The notes under the pieces are model-generated. The model was not told where the DNA came from. It worked only from the letters and a program-made list of their open reading frames with translations, and searched no databases. Positions 62,221 through 64,000 of a stretch of DNA of 64,000 bases are shown piece by piece. This DNA is from Methylolobus aquaticus (lineage in GTDB: Bacteria; Pseudomonadota; Gammaproteobacteria; Methylococcales; Methylococcaceae): the NCBI GenBank assembly GCA_004168015.1, contig SEYW01000006.1, positions 127,425-191,424 of the forward strand. Reading direction: 5' to 3'. A program made the position numbers and the translations under genes. The number at the start of each line of letters is the position of its first letter. Position 1 is the first letter of the stretch.

Positions 62221-63036
62221 ATGCGGAAATCCACCAGACAACCCCGAGTTCCTTTGCAGCTGATCGATGGCGAACTTCGCATCGGCGGCTTCCTCAACGC
62301 CCGGCTTTTCAACCTGCTCGAGGCGATCGAACGCATCGGTTCGATCAACCGCGCCGCGCGCGATGTCGGGCTCAGCTATAAGGGTGCCTGGGAGATGATC
62401 GAGCGCGCCAACAATTTGTCACCGCGCCTGCTGATCGAAACGGCGACCGGCGGCCGCGAAGGAGGCGGCACCAAGCTAACCGTGACGGGGCGCAAGCTCT
62501 TGGATCTGTTCACAAAACTTCAGGAAGAACACCGCCTGTTCCTGGAGCGGCTCAATCACGATGTGGCGGATGATGCGGAATTACTGATCTGGTTAAGGAG
62601 ACTATTCATGAAGGCAAGCGCGCGTAATCAATGGTTTGGTACGGTCAACGACGTGGATGTCGGCGCCGTAAATGCTGAAGTGTACGTACAACTGAAGGGA
62701 GGCACGCAACTGGTCGCGACGGTGACCAAGGAGTCGGTCACGTCGCTGGGTCTCGCCAAGGGCAAAGAAGTCCTGGCCTTGGTCAAGGCACCGCTAGTGA
62801 TGATCGTGGCTGACCTCGAGGGCTATCGGCTTTCGGCGCGTAACCAGCTGGCCGGCACGATCACTCATCTGCAGAAAGGTGCCGTCAATGCCGAAGTCGT
62901 GATCGGGCTGCCCGGCGGCGATTCGGTCGCCGCGACGATCACCAATCAAAGCGTTGAATCGCTTGGTTTGGCGACCGGCATGCCTGCCACCGCCATCTTC
63001 AAGGCCGGTGCGGTCATCCTGGGCGTAACCAACTGA
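62221..63036 (+). CDS. modE: Molybdate-responsive transcription regulator ModE
   Basis: A 271-aa regulator (E. coli 262 aa) from ATG 62221; an earlier ATG at 62155 is open but adds unrelated residues. The N-terminal winged helix has IERIGSINRAARDVGLSYKGAWEMIERANNL and GGREGGGTKLTVTGRKLL. The C-terminus has two tandem Mop domains (SARNQWFGTVNDVDVGAVNAEV and SARNQLAGTITHLQKGAVNAEV), which bind molybdate. It is the last gene of the mod operon; candidate operators lie at 57674-57697 and 57909-57932. Confidence 0.94.
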   Translation: MRKSTRQPRVPLQLIDGELRIGGFLNARLFNLLEAIERIGSINRAARDVGLSYKGAWEMIERANNLSPRLLIETATGGREGGGTKLTVTGRKLLDLFTKLQEEHRLFLERLNHDVADDAELLIWLRRLFMKASARNQWFGTVNDVDVGAVNAEVYVQLKGGTQLVATVTKESVTSLGLAKGKEVLALVKAPLVMIVADLEGYRLSARNQLAGTITHLQKGAVNAEVVIGLPGGDSVAATITNQSVESLGLATGMPATAIFKAGAVILGVTN

Positions 63037-63133
63037 CGCCTTTCTAAGCGGCAGCTCCGATTGCGGGGCTGCCCGCCCGGCGTATCCTTTTACCTCCCCC
63101 TTATCTGGCGGCGCCCGCGACTCCGAGCCGGAT

Positions 63134-63892
63134 TCACCGGCGGATCTGCTGAAACCACTCCTCCGTCACCGTGTCGGGCCTCAATTCGAAGGCTGTCGTC
63201 GAATCAGGACACAATGTAACGTCCTCGTACGCCACGATGCGCACATCGGACCGGCTGATCACCAGTTCAAACGGCTCGGCGGACAACAGGTCGCGTATCT
63301 GCGTTTCGAGCATGGCCGCGGTGTGCTCCAGTTCGTCGGACGCAGCCCAGGCCAGATTCTCGGGCAATTCGAGCGTGCCGAGAACCATGAAGAAATCATT
63401 GTCATCGGGGTACTTGTGCGCTATCCCGCAGACCCGCTCGAGTTCGTCACGCAGCGCGTGCAGTGCGCGGTGACTGACGAAATCCCCGCCGCGATGGGGC
63501 CAACCGATCAGCGTGCAGCGTCGGCTCGACCACTGAACCTGAAAAGTACGTTCGTACGGCGTGCGACCGGCACTCAGGAACGGCGTGGCCCCGGCAGCGA
63601 AGCCTCCGAAGCGGATGCTCAGCGGGAGGTGACGATCAAGCGTCGCCAGGAGCGGGTCGAACCGCATGGCCGTTCTTTGTCCGGTCCGGGCCAGCAAATT
63701 GGCATTGATCAACGCCCCCTCGGCATCGAGGCACTCCATCCCAACAACCGTGCCGTGAATCTGTTCCAGTGCGTAGGGACGAAAGAAGGGCCGCAAAGGA
63801 GATTGCTGGATGGACTCGCGGCAGCGCAGCAGCAGCCCAGCCAAAGGAGTCGTCTTCACGCCGTAACAGGCCACCAGCGACAACTGCTTCAT
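63134..63892 (-). CDS. Protein of unknown function, possibly 2H-phosphoesterase-like
   Basis: A 252-aa soluble protein. A motif IHGTVVGMEC (HxT) near residue 45 and an alternating beta pattern recall the first half of 2H phosphoesterases (LigT/RNA-ligase-like), but a second HxT/S motif is not evident; DFFMVLGTLEL sits where it would be expected. SIRFGGFAAGATPF and RCTLIGWPHRGG are other distinctive blocks. The C-terminus (SDVRIVAYEDVTL) ends in a strand-rich segment. I do not recognise the family. It is convergent with modE across a 97-base gap. Confidence 0.55.
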   Translation of the reverse strand: MKQLSLVACYGVKTTPLAGLLLRCRESIQQSPLRPFFRPYALEQIHGTVVGMECLDAEGALINANLLARTGQRTAMRFDPLLATLDRHLPLSIRFGGFAAGATPFLSAGRTPYERTFQVQWSSRRCTLIGWPHRGGDFVSHRALHALRDELERVCGIAHKYPDDNDFFMVLGTLELPENLAWAASDELEHTAAMLETQIRDLLSAEPFELVISRSDVRIVAYEDVTLCPDSTTAFELRPDTVTEEWFQQIRR

Positions 63893-64000
63893 GGTCGATA
63901 CCTCCGGACAGTGGGACCGGGACGGCTAGCCCGACTTTCGCTATTCGAGCCTTTAGGCGAGCGAACCCCTTGATTGTTCTGATGGTGGGTTCAGAAGGTC

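Overview
The window is a high-GC chromosomal segment of a gammaproteobacterium. The evidence is the gene content and order: cmoA, ftsK, mfd, a 4.5S RNA gene followed by dnaX-ybaB-recR, efp with both lysylation genes epmA and epmB, lpxH, the rimP-nusA-infB-rbfA-truB-rpsO-pnp operon behind a rimP-type leader, queG divergent from nnrD-tsaE, and a modABC-modE locus. Nothing looks like phage, plasmid, transposase or CRISPR, and I see no tRNA gene. The genus cannot be fixed from sequence alone. A sterol-transporter-like operon and the EpsB/D/E/F/L-type genes would fit a Methylococcales- or Chromatiales-like organism, but that is inference.

Layout. 0.1-2.4 kb: cmoA and a HerA-like ATPase. 2.6-8.9 kb (minus strand): an exopolysaccharide module with an initiating sugar-phosphate transferase, EpsD, EpsE, EpsF and EpsL, but no glycosyltransferase, flippase or polymerase. 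9.6-13.1 kb: divergent trxB and ftsK. 13.1-15.5 kb (minus): truncated globin, an unassigned P-loop protein and metA. 15.6-15.7 kb: a palindromic repeat element. 15.9-22.7 kb: mfd, 4.5S RNA, dnaX, ybaB, recR and a HIT protein. 22.7-27.7 kb: a small membrane protein, a 5'-nucleotidase, the EF-P modification cluster and lpxH. 27.75-36.5 kb: the transcription/translation operon, ending in a strong bidirectional terminator shared with a convergent BI-1 family gene.

37.3-43.1 kb (minus) holds the most unusual locus: a likely four-gene operon of a small secreted protein, a membrane-anchored DUF2760 protein and two divergent Hsp70 ATPases with no DnaJ or GrpE gene nearby. 43.3-46.4 kb carries queG, nnrD and tsaE. 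47.1-51.4 kb is a tight operon of an RND/MMPL transporter, a PhnD-like periplasmic binding protein and a TatT-like helical lipoprotein; this is the composition of the BstABC sterol-trafficking system described in Methylococcus. 51.6-55.8 kb has a cysteine synthase, a secreted beta-helix protein and a methyltransferase.

56.0-63.0 kb is a molybdate regulon: two different ModA proteins, a TSUP permease, ModB, ModC and ModE, with a divergent outer-membrane porin of the alginate-export family. A near-consensus ModE operator lies directly in front of the porin, and a half-degenerate one lies upstream of modA. This suggests a complete molybdenum-responsive import route from outer membrane to cytoplasm. 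The window ends with an unassigned 252-aa protein.
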